A stretch of 8,905 nt of DNA from Anaerolineales bacterium UBA2232 (GTDB taxonomy: Bacteria; Chloroflexota; Anaerolineae; UBA2200), in NCBI GenBank assembly GCA_002348045.1, contig DDYO01000242.1, positions 1 to 8,905 of the forward strand, given 5' to 3'. This document shows positions 1-6,218 of the stretch, one piece after another (within the stretch, counting starts at the first letter, position 1; the number at the start of each line of letters is the position of its first letter). The notes under the pieces are model-generated. The model saw only the letters and a program-made list of their open reading frames with translations. It was not told where the DNA came from and made no database searches. The translations under genes were made by a program, and so were the position numbers.

Positions 1-28
1 CGGCCATCCAGCCAAAGTCAGTCGGCAT
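1..28 (-). CDS. possible start of a downstream gene, cut by window edge
   Basis: After the acetyltransferase stop, an ATG at 28-26 opens a frame reading MPTDFGWMA up to the window edge. It lies about 18 bases after the stop, the spacing used elsewhere in this operon. The ribosome binding site is poor (a short AGGG about 13 bases upstream). Nine residues are too few to name a family, so this is only a pointer that the operon may continue to the left. Confidence 0.2.
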
Positions 29-46
29 CCCAACAAGCAGCCCTAC

Positions 47-589
47 TCACTGGCGGGGCTGGTCTTTGGTCCGAAAGTCGGTATCCAGAATACCCATAAC
101 CAGCTCATCGTGGTACTGCCCATCATAGTAGTGCGAGTCACGGAGCCGGCCCTCCAACTCAAACCCGCACTTCTCGTAACACCGTATGGCTCGCTGGTTG
201 TAGGCGTAAACGCTCAAGTGCACGCGATGCAAATTCAAAGCGTCAAATGCAAAGCGCAGCACCGCTGTGATGGCGTCGGTGCCATAGCCCTGGCCCCAGA
301 AATCCTTCTCTCCCAGCACAATGCCCAGGGTCGCACGGCGTTCCTTCCAGTCCAGGTCGTGGAGCCCGATGCTACCAATGAGCTCTCCATCAAGTGTCTG
401 AACGGCAAACAAGCGGTCGCTTGCGCTCTGCACTTTGCTTTCAAACCAGCGCTCCTCTTCGGCCAGGGAGAGAGGCCAGTACCTCTGGAGGTATCGTATG
501 ACGTCCGGGTCGTTGAGCCAGCGCACGAAAGCCGGCAGGTCGCCTCGTTCAATGGCCCGCAGGCGCACCATCGTGCCGTGAATGGTCAT
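47..589 (-). CDS. GNAT-family N-acetyltransferase (RimJ/RimL/SpeG-like)
   Basis: This acetyl-CoA-dependent acetyltransferase has 180 residues. The N-terminal VRLRAIERGDLPAFVRWLND is the typical opening of the RimJ/RimL (Acetyltransf_3) group. IGSIGLHDLDWKERRATLGI makes the central strands. WGQGYGTDAI (98-107) is motif A, the acetyl-CoA pyrophosphate loop. HRVHLSVYAYNQRAIRCYEKCGFELEG is the conserved C-terminal strand and helix, including the YEKCGF signature. The start ATG 589 overlaps the phosphatase stop as ATGA, and a run of AGAGGGGGG lies about 5 bases upstream, so translational coupling is likely. The acceptor could be a protein N-terminus, an amino acid, a polyamine or an antibiotic; the sequence does not say. 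No functional link to acyl-CoA mutase chemistry is known, beyond both using CoA thioesters. Confidence 0.92.
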   Translation of the reverse strand: MTIHGTMVRLRAIERGDLPAFVRWLNDPDVIRYLQRYWPLSLAEEERWFESKVQSASDRLFAVQTLDGELIGSIGLHDLDWKERRATLGIVLGEKDFWGQGYGTDAITAVLRFAFDALNLHRVHLSVYAYNQRAIRCYEKCGFELEGRLRDSHYYDGQYHDELVMGILDTDFRTKDQPRQ

Positions 590-1212
590 GTCACCCCCCT
601 CTGAGTAATCCAGTGATGACGATCGTTCAGCAGCAGCACTCGTGGTCTCAGGCCTCCAATGTCGACGATGCTGAGAGAGGCGTTTCCAAATGCCCAGGGC
701 TGCCTGACAGAGTAGTCCAGGTGTAAGAGGCCGGCCATGACGGCGCTGAGAGTGCCGCCGTGAGCCACGATGGCCACCTCTCCATCGCCAGCATGGCGAG
801 CGGAAATGTCAACAATGGCCGCCGTCACACGGCTCAGGAACGCCCCGTGGTCTTCTTCGCCGGGCACGGGAGCCCAAGCGAGCTCTGTACGCCAGCTGCG
901 CACGATCTCCGGGAACCTCTCCTCGATCTCGGCAAAGGTCAGTCCGGTGATGACCCCGCAGTCCAGTTCCTTCAGCCGTTCGTCGAAGAGTACCTCTAGA
1001 CTCAAGCGCATGGCTACAATCTCGGCGGTGCGGCGCGCGCGCTTGAGTGGGCTGGCGTAGACCGCGGTGACTCGATGCTCAGCCGCGAGCCGGGAGGCAA
1101 GGGACGTCGCCTGTTCAATCCCCGTATCATCTAGTGGCTCGTCAGACCAGCCCTGCATCCGCCCCATCGCGTTGCCTACTGATTGGCCGTGGCGGATTAG
1201 CAGCAGCCGCAT
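586..1212 (-). CDS. histidine phosphatase (phosphoglycerate mutase-like; possible CobC-type)
   Basis: This is a branch-1 histidine phosphatase of 208 residues, about the length of CobC and small phosphoglycerate mutase-like phosphatases. The phospho-acceptor motif is LIRHGQS with His8. SPLKRARRTA carries the second phosphate-binding Arg58, RLKELDCG holds the likely proton donor Glu82, and VAHGG holds the second catalytic His151. PLDDTGIEQA is also typical. The start codon lies inside the meaB gene (16-base overlap), and the stop forms an ATGA overlap with the acetyltransferase. The specific substrate is not readable. Since the operon also encodes a corrinoid adenosyltransferase and B12 enzymes, alpha-ribazole-5'-phosphate phosphatase (CobC) is a reasonable candidate. 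Phosphatases for other small phosphates or sugar phosphates remain equally compatible with the motifs. Confidence 0.9.
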   Translation of the reverse strand: MRLLLIRHGQSVGNAMGRMQGWSDEPLDDTGIEQATSLASRLAAEHRVTAVYASPLKRARRTAEIVAMRLSLEVLFDERLKELDCGVITGLTFAEIEERFPEIVRSWRTELAWAPVPGEEDHGAFLSRVTAAIVDISARHAGDGEVAIVAHGGTLSAVMAGLLHLDYSVRQPWAFGNASLSIVDIGGLRPRVLLLNDRHHWITQRGVT

Positions 1213-2237
1213 GGCATCTCTGGCGCTCCCTCCCTAACGACGGCGGTAGTTGCGATCTCCATGAGGCGAAGCGCTGCCGCATGCGGATCCAACTTCCGGC
1301 TACTGATCATGCTAATCGCATCGTTTACGACAGCCTCTGGCAGCCGGCCGATGAGGTCATTGAACAGCATGTCGCGGAGCAGGCTCGTCAACTCGTCCCT
1401 TGCGCGATCCCGTTGACGCAGAAGGTAGCGCCCAGAGCTAACCTGTTCCTCCCGGTGCGCCTCGATCACCGCGACCAGCTCATCGATGCCTTCGCCCTGA
1501 ACCGCGCATGTCTTGAGCACCGGCACTTTCCATTTGGACGCAGGTTCGTCGGCCGCCGATGACTCGTGCAAGGAGGTTGCCAGACTACCGTGATGCCCTT
1601 GCTGGCGGTCCTCGCCCGCGTCCAGCATGCTCTCCAGTGCAGAGACCGCCGATTCCGCGCCCGGCAGGTCTGCCTTGTTGACCACGAGTATGTCGGCAAC
1701 CTCAAGAACGCCTGCCTTCATCGCTTGGATTTCGTCTCCCGTCGAAGGCATCTGAAGCACCACCGTCGTATCTGCCATGCGGGCGATGTCCACTTCGTTC
1801 TGGCCCGCTCCAACCGTCTCCACAATCACCACGTCGTAGCCGCAAGCATCCAGAACTCGGGCCACGTTGAACGTCGCCGGCGCAAGGCCGCCCAGGCCTC
1901 CTCGGCTGGCCATGCTGCGGATGAACACATTTCTGTCTACGCCAACGTCGCGCATGCGCAAGCGATCGCCCAACAGCGCGCCGCCTGAGAAAGGGCTCGT
2001 GGGATCAACCGCCACGACTCCGACGCGCCTGCCCTTCCGTCGAAACGCCCTCGCCAGCTCATTCACCAGCGAGCTCTTGCCCACGCCAGGCGCACCTGTG
2101 ATGCCGACCACATGGGCTCTGCCAGTGTGGGGGTACAGCAACATCATTGCGTCCCAGGCTGCCTCTCCGCCATTCTCCATCCACGTGATCACCCGAGCCA
2201 TCGCCCTTCGGTCACCGGACAAGGCTCGCGCGACCAT
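1197..2237 (-). CDS. meaB: MeaB/ArgK-type G3E GTPase, mutase-protecting chaperone
   Basis: This P-loop GTPase binds B12-dependent acyl-CoA mutases. It gates adenosylcobalamin loading and helps expel damaged cofactor, using GTP hydrolysis. From ATG 2237 it has 346 residues. The Walker A motif GAPGVGKS is at 48-55. VVAVDPTSPFSGGALLGDRLRM follows as the family's switch segment, then IVETVGAGQNEVDIA, and NKAD (187-190) gives guanine specificity. The stretch between NKAD and VLKTCA is about 53 residues against about 36 in the E. coli and Methylobacterium proteins. The start is not settled: ATG 2237 has GGGGAG 9 bases upstream, while TTG 2264 has AAGGTG 7 bases upstream and lies 4 bases after the small-subunit stop. 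The frame remains open to 2354 but that part overlaps the small subunit. The 3' end overlaps the phosphatase gene by 16 bases. Confidence 0.93.
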   Translation of the reverse strand: MVARALSGDRRAMARVITWMENGGEAAWDAMMLLYPHTGRAHVVGITGAPGVGKSSLVNELARAFRRKGRRVGVVAVDPTSPFSGGALLGDRLRMRDVGVDRNVFIRSMASRGGLGGLAPATFNVARVLDACGYDVVIVETVGAGQNEVDIARMADTTVVLQMPSTGDEIQAMKAGVLEVADILVVNKADLPGAESAVSALESMLDAGEDRQQGHHGSLATSLHESSAADEPASKWKVPVLKTCAVQGEGIDELVAVIEAHREEQVSSGRYLLRQRDRARDELTSLLRDMLFNDLIGRLPEAVVNDAISMISSRKLDPHAAALRLMEIATTAVVREGAPEMPCGCC

Positions 2238-2268
2238 TTCCGTGTGCTCCCCACCTGTGTCCAACGGC

Positions 2269-2682
2269 CTACACCTTGAGAGGTTGGGCGCTGACGCGAT
2301 CGCGGATCGTCCCGATGATGTCATTAAGCGGGGTACCCGGTCCAAAGACGCCATTCACTCCCAACTCTGTCAGCGGAGCGACATCCTCGGTGGGAATGAT
2401 CCCGCCCACAAAGACATGCACATCGCTCATTCCCCGTTCCCTCAGAAGGCTCATCACACGGGGCACCAGCGTCAAGTGAGCGCCGGACAGGATGCTCAGG
2501 CCCACCACATCTACGTCCTCCTGCAAGGCTGCCTCGGCAATCATCTCCGGAGTCTGGCGAAGGCCAGTGTAGACGACTTCCATGCCTGCATCCCGAAGGG
2601 CTCGAGCAACTACCTTTGCCCCACGATCGTGGCCGTCCAATCCTGGTTTCGCTATCAAAACTCGAATCTTGCGCTGTGACAT
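2269..2682 (-). CDS. B12-binding small subunit of acyl-CoA mutase
   Basis: This is the separate cobalamin-binding subunit, matching the C-terminal domain of fused mutases and the IcmB/McmA2 proteins. It has 137 residues, normal for a stand-alone subunit. The base-off/His-on signature is complete: DGHDRG (16-21) carries His18, which replaces the lower axial base of B12. GLSILSG (61-67) supplies the serine-containing loop, and VGGIIP (92-97) and GPGTPL complete the Rossmann-like fold. ATG 2682 is chosen because GGAGG (2687-2691) sits 4 bases upstream and the family starts with a few polar residues before [14 protein letters not shown] longer frame to 2757 would overlap the large subunit. It is the only B12-binding subunit in the window, so it must at least partner the IcmA-like protein upstream and may serve both large subunits. 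Confidence 0.95.
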   Translation of the reverse strand: MSQRKIRVLIAKPGLDGHDRGAKVVARALRDAGMEVVYTGLRQTPEMIAEAALQEDVDVVGLSILSGAHLTLVPRVMSLLRERGMSDVHVFVGGIIPTEDVAPLTELGVNGVFGPGTPLNDIIGTIRDRVSAQPLKV

Positions 2683-2686
2683 TCTT

Positions 2687-2691
2687 CCTCC
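2687..2691 (-). promoter_or_regulatory. ribosome binding site of the B12-binding subunit
   Basis: GGAGG on the minus strand lies 4 bases before ATG 2682, just upstream of which ends the TAA stop of the large subunit at 2698-2696. It decides the start in favour of the 137-residue form over the longer overlapping frame. Confidence 0.75.
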
Positions 2692-2695
2692 GCCA

Positions 2696-4375
2696 TTACC
2701 ACGCTTCCGCCTCACGGTACTCTCCGAAAACTTGCCGAAAAACATCACAGATCTCACCCAGGGTACTATAGGCTCGCACAGCCTCCAGGATCGCTGGCAT
2801 GACGTTCTGTGTACCTTGAGCAGCCTGTTGCAGACCTTGTAGTGTTCGAGTAACCTGTCGCGAGTCGCGCTCTCGCCGAAGGCCGGCGAGCCTCTGCCGC
2901 TGCGTCTGCTCCCCCTGGGGATCCATCCGCATCAGCGGGATTGACGGGGGTTCATCGCTAACGTAGCGGTTGACTCCAACCACAGTTCGCCGCCCCCCTT
3001 CCACCTCTCGCTGATACCGATAGGCGCTTGCGGCGATTTCCCGCTGAAAGTACCCATCCTTGATAGCCTCGATAACCCCACCCATCGCATCAATCTGGGC
3101 AAAGTAGCGGTGTGCCTCATCTTCCAGACGGCGAGTCCACGCTTCAAGCAGGTAGCTGCCCCCCATCGGGTCCACGGAGTTGGCCGCTCCGCTCTCGTGC
3201 AAAAGGATCTGCTGTGTCCGCAGGGCAATGCGCACAGCCTCCTCAGATGGCAGGGCCAGCGCCTCGTCCATCGAGTTCGTGTGCAGGCTCTGGGTCCCGC
3301 CCAGTATGGCCGCCAATGCCTGGATCGTCGTACGTACTATATTGTTCTCCGGCTGCTGTGCCGTCAGGGAGCACCCTGCCGTCTGTGCATGAAAGCGCAG
3401 CCAGCAGGATCTCGGGTTCTGAGCCCCGAAGCGTTCCTTCATCAGCTGCGCCCAAAGACGCCGCGCTGCCCGGAACTTGGCCACCTCTTCGAACAAGTCG
3501 TTGTGAGCGTTGAAAAAGAAGCTGAGCCGTGGCGCAAAATCGTCCACGTTCATACCGCGTTGGACCGCCGCTTGAACATAGGCCATACCATCGGCCAACG
3601 TGAACGCCAGTTCTTGAGCAGCGGTGGAGCCAGCCTCCCGGATATGATAGCCGCTGATGGAGATGGTATTCCATTTCGGCAAGTGCATGGTCCCGTACTC
3701 AACGGTATCCAGGATCAGGCGCATCGATGGCTCTGGAGGCACCAGCCAGGACTTTTGTGCGATGTACTCCTTCAAGATGTCATTCTGAATCGTGCCACCC
3801 AGCGCTTGCGGGGCGATTCCCCTCTTCTCCGCCGCCACAACGTACATGGCCCAGATCACTGCCGCCGGGCCGTTAATGGTCATCGATGTGGTAATCTCGT
3901 CAACGGGGATTCCCTCGAACAGAATCTCCATATCCCGTAACGACGACACCGCGACCCCACAGCGACCGAATTCGCCCTCGGCCAACGGATGATCGGTATC
4001 GTATCCGTAAAGCGTCGGAAAATCGAAAGCCACCGACAGCCCGGTCTCCCCATGAGCCAGCAGGTACTTGTACCGGGCGTTGGTCTCCTCTGCCGTTCCG
4101 AACCCCGCAAACATGCGCATCGTCCACGGCCGACTGCGGTACATCGTCGGATGAATGCCACGGGTAAACGGGAATTCTCCCGGGAAACCCAAGTCTCGCT
4201 GATAGTCCAGTTCAGGCACGTCCAGCGGAGTGTACAAGGGCTGCACCGGGCTGGCCGACACTGTCGTCAAAGACTCGGGTCGCTCCGGCGAGCGTTGTAC
4301 GCCCGGGTTCAGCGTGGTTCGCTCCCAGTGACGCCTAGCCTCCTCCAAACCGTGAAGGTCATGTGCCTCCATCAT
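2696..4375 (-). CDS. acyl-CoA mutase large subunit with isobutyryl-CoA-mutase signature (IcmA-like)
   Basis: This is a B12-dependent acyl-CoA mutase catalytic subunit of 559 residues without its own B12-binding domain. By hand alignment it numbers like Propionibacterium methylmalonyl-CoA mutase: Gln197 in [10 protein letters not shown] and His244 in SGYHIREAG are kept. The two residues that read the substrate's carboxylate are changed: Phe89 (in TMRMFAGF) replaces Tyr, and Gln207 (in [13 protein letters not shown]) replaces Arg. This Phe/Gln pair is the known mark of isobutyryl-CoA mutase, which interconverts isobutyryl-CoA and n-butyryl-CoA. Ala116 in LSVAFDFP argues against 2-hydroxyisobutyryl-CoA mutase, which has Ile and Asp at the matching sites. 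A pivalyl/isovaleryl-CoA mutase activity is not excluded. GAGGAGG (4381-4387) lies 5 bases before ATG 4375; a second ATG follows at once. The small subunit starts 13 bases after the TAA. Generic annotation would call this methylmalonyl-CoA mutase. Confidence 0.93.
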   Translation of the reverse strand: MMEAHDLHGLEEARRHWERTTLNPGVQRSPERPESLTTVSASPVQPLYTPLDVPELDYQRDLGFPGEFPFTRGIHPTMYRSRPWTMRMFAGFGTAEETNARYKYLLAHGETGLSVAFDFPTLYGYDTDHPLAEGEFGRCGVAVSSLRDMEILFEGIPVDEITTSMTINGPAAVIWAMYVVAAEKRGIAPQALGGTIQNDILKEYIAQKSWLVPPEPSMRLILDTVEYGTMHLPKWNTISISGYHIREAGSTAAQELAFTLADGMAYVQAAVQRGMNVDDFAPRLSFFFNAHNDLFEEVAKFRAARRLWAQLMKERFGAQNPRSCWLRFHAQTAGCSLTAQQPENNIVRTTIQALAAILGGTQSLHTNSMDEALALPSEEAVRIALRTQQILLHESGAANSVDPMGGSYLLEAWTRRLEDEAHRYFAQIDAMGGVIEAIKDGYFQREIAASAYRYQREVEGGRRTVVGVNRYVSDEPPSIPLMRMDPQGEQTQRQRLAGLRRERDSRQVTRTLQGLQQAAQGTQNVMPAILEAVRAYSTLGEICDVFRQVFGEYREAEAW

Positions 4376-4380
4376 CAGGC

Positions 4381-4387
4381 CCTCCTC
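4381..4387 (-). promoter_or_regulatory. ribosome binding site of the IcmA-like large subunit
   Basis: GAGGAGG on the minus strand lies 5 bases before ATG 4375 and 8 bases before the tandem ATG 4372. It supports a start at one of these two codons. The surrounding 55-base gap after the adenosyltransferase stop shows no hairpin and is much too short for a cobalamin riboswitch. Confidence 0.75.
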
Positions 4388-4430
4388 GTTGCGAGCCGTG
4401 TCGGCACCCCAAACTCACCACCCGCCTGCT

Positions 4431-4958
4431 TCAGTACTCTATGCCCCTCCGCGCCGGGATGCCGTCGTCAAAGGGGTGCTTCACGTCCAACATCTCAGTG
4501 ACCAGGTCGGCTCGGCGTATGACCTCCGGATGCGCGTATCTACCGGTCATTACGAGTTCGACGTTGGGCGGGCGGCTGTCCAGTAGACGAACGACATCCT
4601 CTAGGCTGACAAGGTTATAGCCAAGCGCAACGTTGATCTCGTCAAGTACCACCAGATCATAATCCCCGCTACTGAGGGCGTCAAGCCCTGCCTCAAGCGC
4701 ATCGCGCGCCGCTCGTATGTCCTCTGGCTCGGGGCTCTCCGGATTCACAAATGAGTCGCGGCCGAACTGCACAAGGCTAATGCCGGGCAAGGAGCGCAGG
4801 GACGACAACTCGCCATAGTCGAACCGTCCCTTCATGAACTGGATGAACATGACCCGCAGGCCATGTCCTGCAGCCCTCACCGACAGCCCAAGGGCAGCCG
4901 ATGTCTTGCCCTTGCCCTTGCCCGTATAGACTTGAACCAGACCGCGCTCTAGTGGCAC
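4431..4958 (-). CDS. cobO: corrinoid (cob(I)yrinic acid a,c-diamide) adenosyltransferase, CobA/CobO/BtuR type
   Basis: This enzyme transfers the 5'-deoxyadenosyl group of ATP to cob(I)alamin or its precursors to make the coenzyme B12 needed by both mutases. The 175-residue protein is a compact CobO/BtuR-type enzyme. The P-loop is TGKGKGKTS (residues 12-20). DLVVLDEIN (101-109) is the family's acidic strand, and LVMTGR (135-140) and the C-terminal HPFDDGIPARRGIEY are diagnostic. It starts at GTG 4958, ten bases inside the epimerase gene, which suggests translational coupling. Only a weak purine-rich stretch (GGAAGAAG) precedes it. The mutase large subunit follows 55 bases downstream. Being encoded between epimerase and mutase, it probably serves cofactor assembly or repair for this module. 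Confidence 0.93.
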   Translation of the reverse strand: MPLERGLVQVYTGKGKGKTSAALGLSVRAAGHGLRVMFIQFMKGRFDYGELSSLRSLPGISLVQFGRDSFVNPESPEPEDIRAARDALEAGLDALSSGDYDLVVLDEINVALGYNLVSLEDVVRLLDSRPPNVELVMTGRYAHPEVIRRADLVTEMLDVKHPFDDGIPARRGIEY

Positions 4959-5359
4959 CCGCCCACTTCTTCCAGCTCAATCAACACGCCGTGGGTACTC
5001 GATGGATGGATGAACGCAATCCTGCCCCCGCCTCCTCCGCTTCGCGGCGTTTCGTCAATGAGCTGCAGGCCCTTGGCCTTGGCCTCGGCCAGAGCGGCGT
5101 CGATGTCAGTGACCTGCAGGCAAACATGGTGGATGCCCTCGCCTCGCACCCGGAGGAATTTGGCTACGGTACTGGCATCGGAGGTAGGCTCCAGCAGCTC
5201 GATCAAGCTGTCTCCAACCTGTAGAAAGGCGATCTTGAGGCCGCGGTCAGGCATCTCCTCAGTACCCTGCACCGCCAAGCCCAGAGCGTCGCGAAAAGTC
5301 GTCAGGGCGCCGTCAATGCTCTTGACCGCGACCCCGATGTGATGAATCTTGTCGATCAC
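4949..5359 (-). CDS. mce: methylmalonyl-CoA epimerase
   Basis: This enzyme interconverts (R)- and (S)-methylmalonyl-CoA, linking the mutase to the (S)-specific carboxylation or decarboxylation enzyme. It is a two-module vicinal-oxygen-chelate protein of 136 residues, the normal family length. It starts KIHHIGVAV, with the first metal-ligand His at residue 7. SLIELLEP carries the second ligand position (Glu54), GIHHVCLQV the third (His78), and HGVLIELEE the fourth (Glu128). Ligand positions are inferred from family alignment. The GGGGGRIAFIHP loop before the last strand is also typical. GTG at 5359 is chosen as start because AAAAGGAGG (5365-5373) lies 5 bases upstream and the family N-terminus begins here; the longer frame to 5443 runs into the methyltransferase gene. 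Its last 10 bases overlap the start of the adenosyltransferase gene. Confidence 0.95.
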   Translation of the reverse strand: MIDKIHHIGVAVKSIDGALTTFRDALGLAVQGTEEMPDRGLKIAFLQVGDSLIELLEPTSDASTVAKFLRVRGEGIHHVCLQVTDIDAALAEAKAKGLQLIDETPRSGGGGGRIAFIHPSSTHGVLIELEEVGGCH

Positions 5360-5364
5360 GGTAG

Positions 5365-5373
5365 CCTCCTTTT
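5365..5373 (-). promoter_or_regulatory. ribosome binding site of the epimerase gene
   Basis: AAAAGGAGG on the minus strand lies 5 bases before GTG 5359. It is one of the strongest Shine-Dalgarno sequences in the window and settles the use of a GTG start and the short form of the epimerase. It lies in a 64-base gap in which I see no terminator hairpin and no convincing promoter. Confidence 0.8.
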
Positions 5374-5423
5374 GAATACTTGACCATGCAACACACCAAC
5401 TCCAGAACCTTCCGGTCGATTCC

Positions 5424-6185
5424 TCACAGCTGCTTGCTGGCAACCACCAGCAGGATGTCTCCCCACCGGCAGAAAGGCTGTCTCCGTATCAACTGGCCCT
5501 CCACTGCATCCAGCAGGCGCACCAGCCCGCGATGCCGAGACCATCGGGCAGGCCACGAAAAGCGATAGGTACTCACGTGATCCACGACCAGACCAGCGCC
5601 GCGAACCAGCTCCGGGAACTCCTGGCGCGAGTAGCTCCGGTGTGGAAACGGCGGGTGCCACACGGGCTTCCGCAGAAGCCTCCGAATTACCAACAGCGGC
5701 ACGTGCAAAAGTTGTGTGATGCGGTTGCCGTCGTGATCCGTGCTGACCACCAGGCATCCTCCCGGCCTCAGCACCCTTGCCAGCTCCGACATGGCCGCTT
5801 GGTCATCGAGCACGTGTTCGATGACCTGAGTACAAAGGACCAAATCCACCGAGGCGTCGGCAACGGGCAGTGCGCAGGCATCGCATACGCCCAGCCACGC
5901 TCTCGCTGGATCGCCTTCATGGCTCACGCGCTTTCTCGCCTGCTGGAGAATACGGGCTGACAGGTCCACGCCCATACACCAGGGAAACCCCTCCCCGGTG
6001 GCCCATGCTACGTATGGACCGTCACCGCACCCTACTTCCAGAAACCGCTCCGGGGCTCGACCCCTCAACTGCTCGAGAATGCCCTTGTGCTTCCGAGCCG
6101 GAAAACCATCGCCGCCGCGATAGATATAGTCATCGGCCCGTTGCTCATAGATCGTACGCAAGTCAGGGGTCGGCTCGGACACCAT
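5424..6185 (-). CDS. class I SAM-dependent methyltransferase, target unknown
   Basis: This is a soluble methyltransferase of the UbiE/COQ5-like (Methyltransf_11) type with about 253 residues. The SAM-binding motif I is FLEVGCGDG near residue 50. The acidic end of the second strand is GVDLS, DLVLCTQVIEH carries the motif IV region, and LRPGGCLVVS (motif V/VI region) follows. The C-terminal half holds a basic, hydrophobic stretch (LLHVPLLVIRRLLRK) and then PFPHRSYSRQEF, a layout common in methyltransferases that act on lipids, sugars or small molecules. The start is uncertain: ATG at 6185 follows directly on an in-frame GTG at 6188, and no strong ribosome binding site is seen. It lies about 33 bases after the mutase stop and 64 bases before the epimerase. 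The substrate cannot be read from the sequence, and no known step between methylmalonyl-CoA mutase and epimerase needs a methyltransferase. Confidence 0.88.
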   Translation of the reverse strand: MVSEPTPDLRTIYEQRADDYIYRGGDGFPARKHKGILEQLRGRAPERFLEVGCGDGPYVAWATGEGFPWCMGVDLSARILQQARKRVSHEGDPARAWLGVCDACALPVADASVDLVLCTQVIEHVLDDQAAMSELARVLRPGGCLVVSTDHDGNRITQLLHVPLLVIRRLLRKPVWHPPFPHRSYSRQEFPELVRGAGLVVDHVSTYRFSWPARWSRHRGLVRLLDAVEGQLIRRQPFCRWGDILLVVASKQL

Positions 6186-6218
6186 CACACCATCAACCGA
6201 GCGGATCTTTGCCCATCA

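Noticed and set aside
110..604. A 164-codon open frame on the plus strand
   Set aside because: It mirrors the GNAT acetyltransferase, which has complete motifs and a coupled start.
2238..2354. An N-terminal extension of MeaB starting at 2354
   Set aside because: Most of it overlaps the small-subunit gene and it does not resemble MeaB N-termini; starts at 2237 or 2264 fit better.
1867..2679. A 270-codon open frame on the plus strand
   Set aside because: It is antisense to meaB and the B12-binding subunit, both backed by full motif sets; no ribosome site or domain supports the plus-strand frame.
3110..3940. A 276-codon open frame on the plus strand
   Set aside because: It is antisense to the conserved mutase large subunit, its translation shows no family motif, and GC-rich codons often leave such frames open.
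2696..4375. Calling this gene 2-hydroxyisobutyryl-CoA mutase
   Set aside because: The residue in place of Tyr89 is Phe, not Ile, and the position matching the Asp of that enzyme is Ala116.
4376..4430. Possible cobalamin riboswitch before the mutase large subunit
   Set aside because: The gap is only 55 bases, far shorter than a cobalamin riboswitch, and no B12-box-like sequence is visible.
5360..5423. Possible promoter or terminator in the largest gap
   Set aside because: A TTGGTG and TATTCA pair is visible on the minus strand, but the spacing is about 15 bases and both boxes are weak; no stem followed by a T-run is present.
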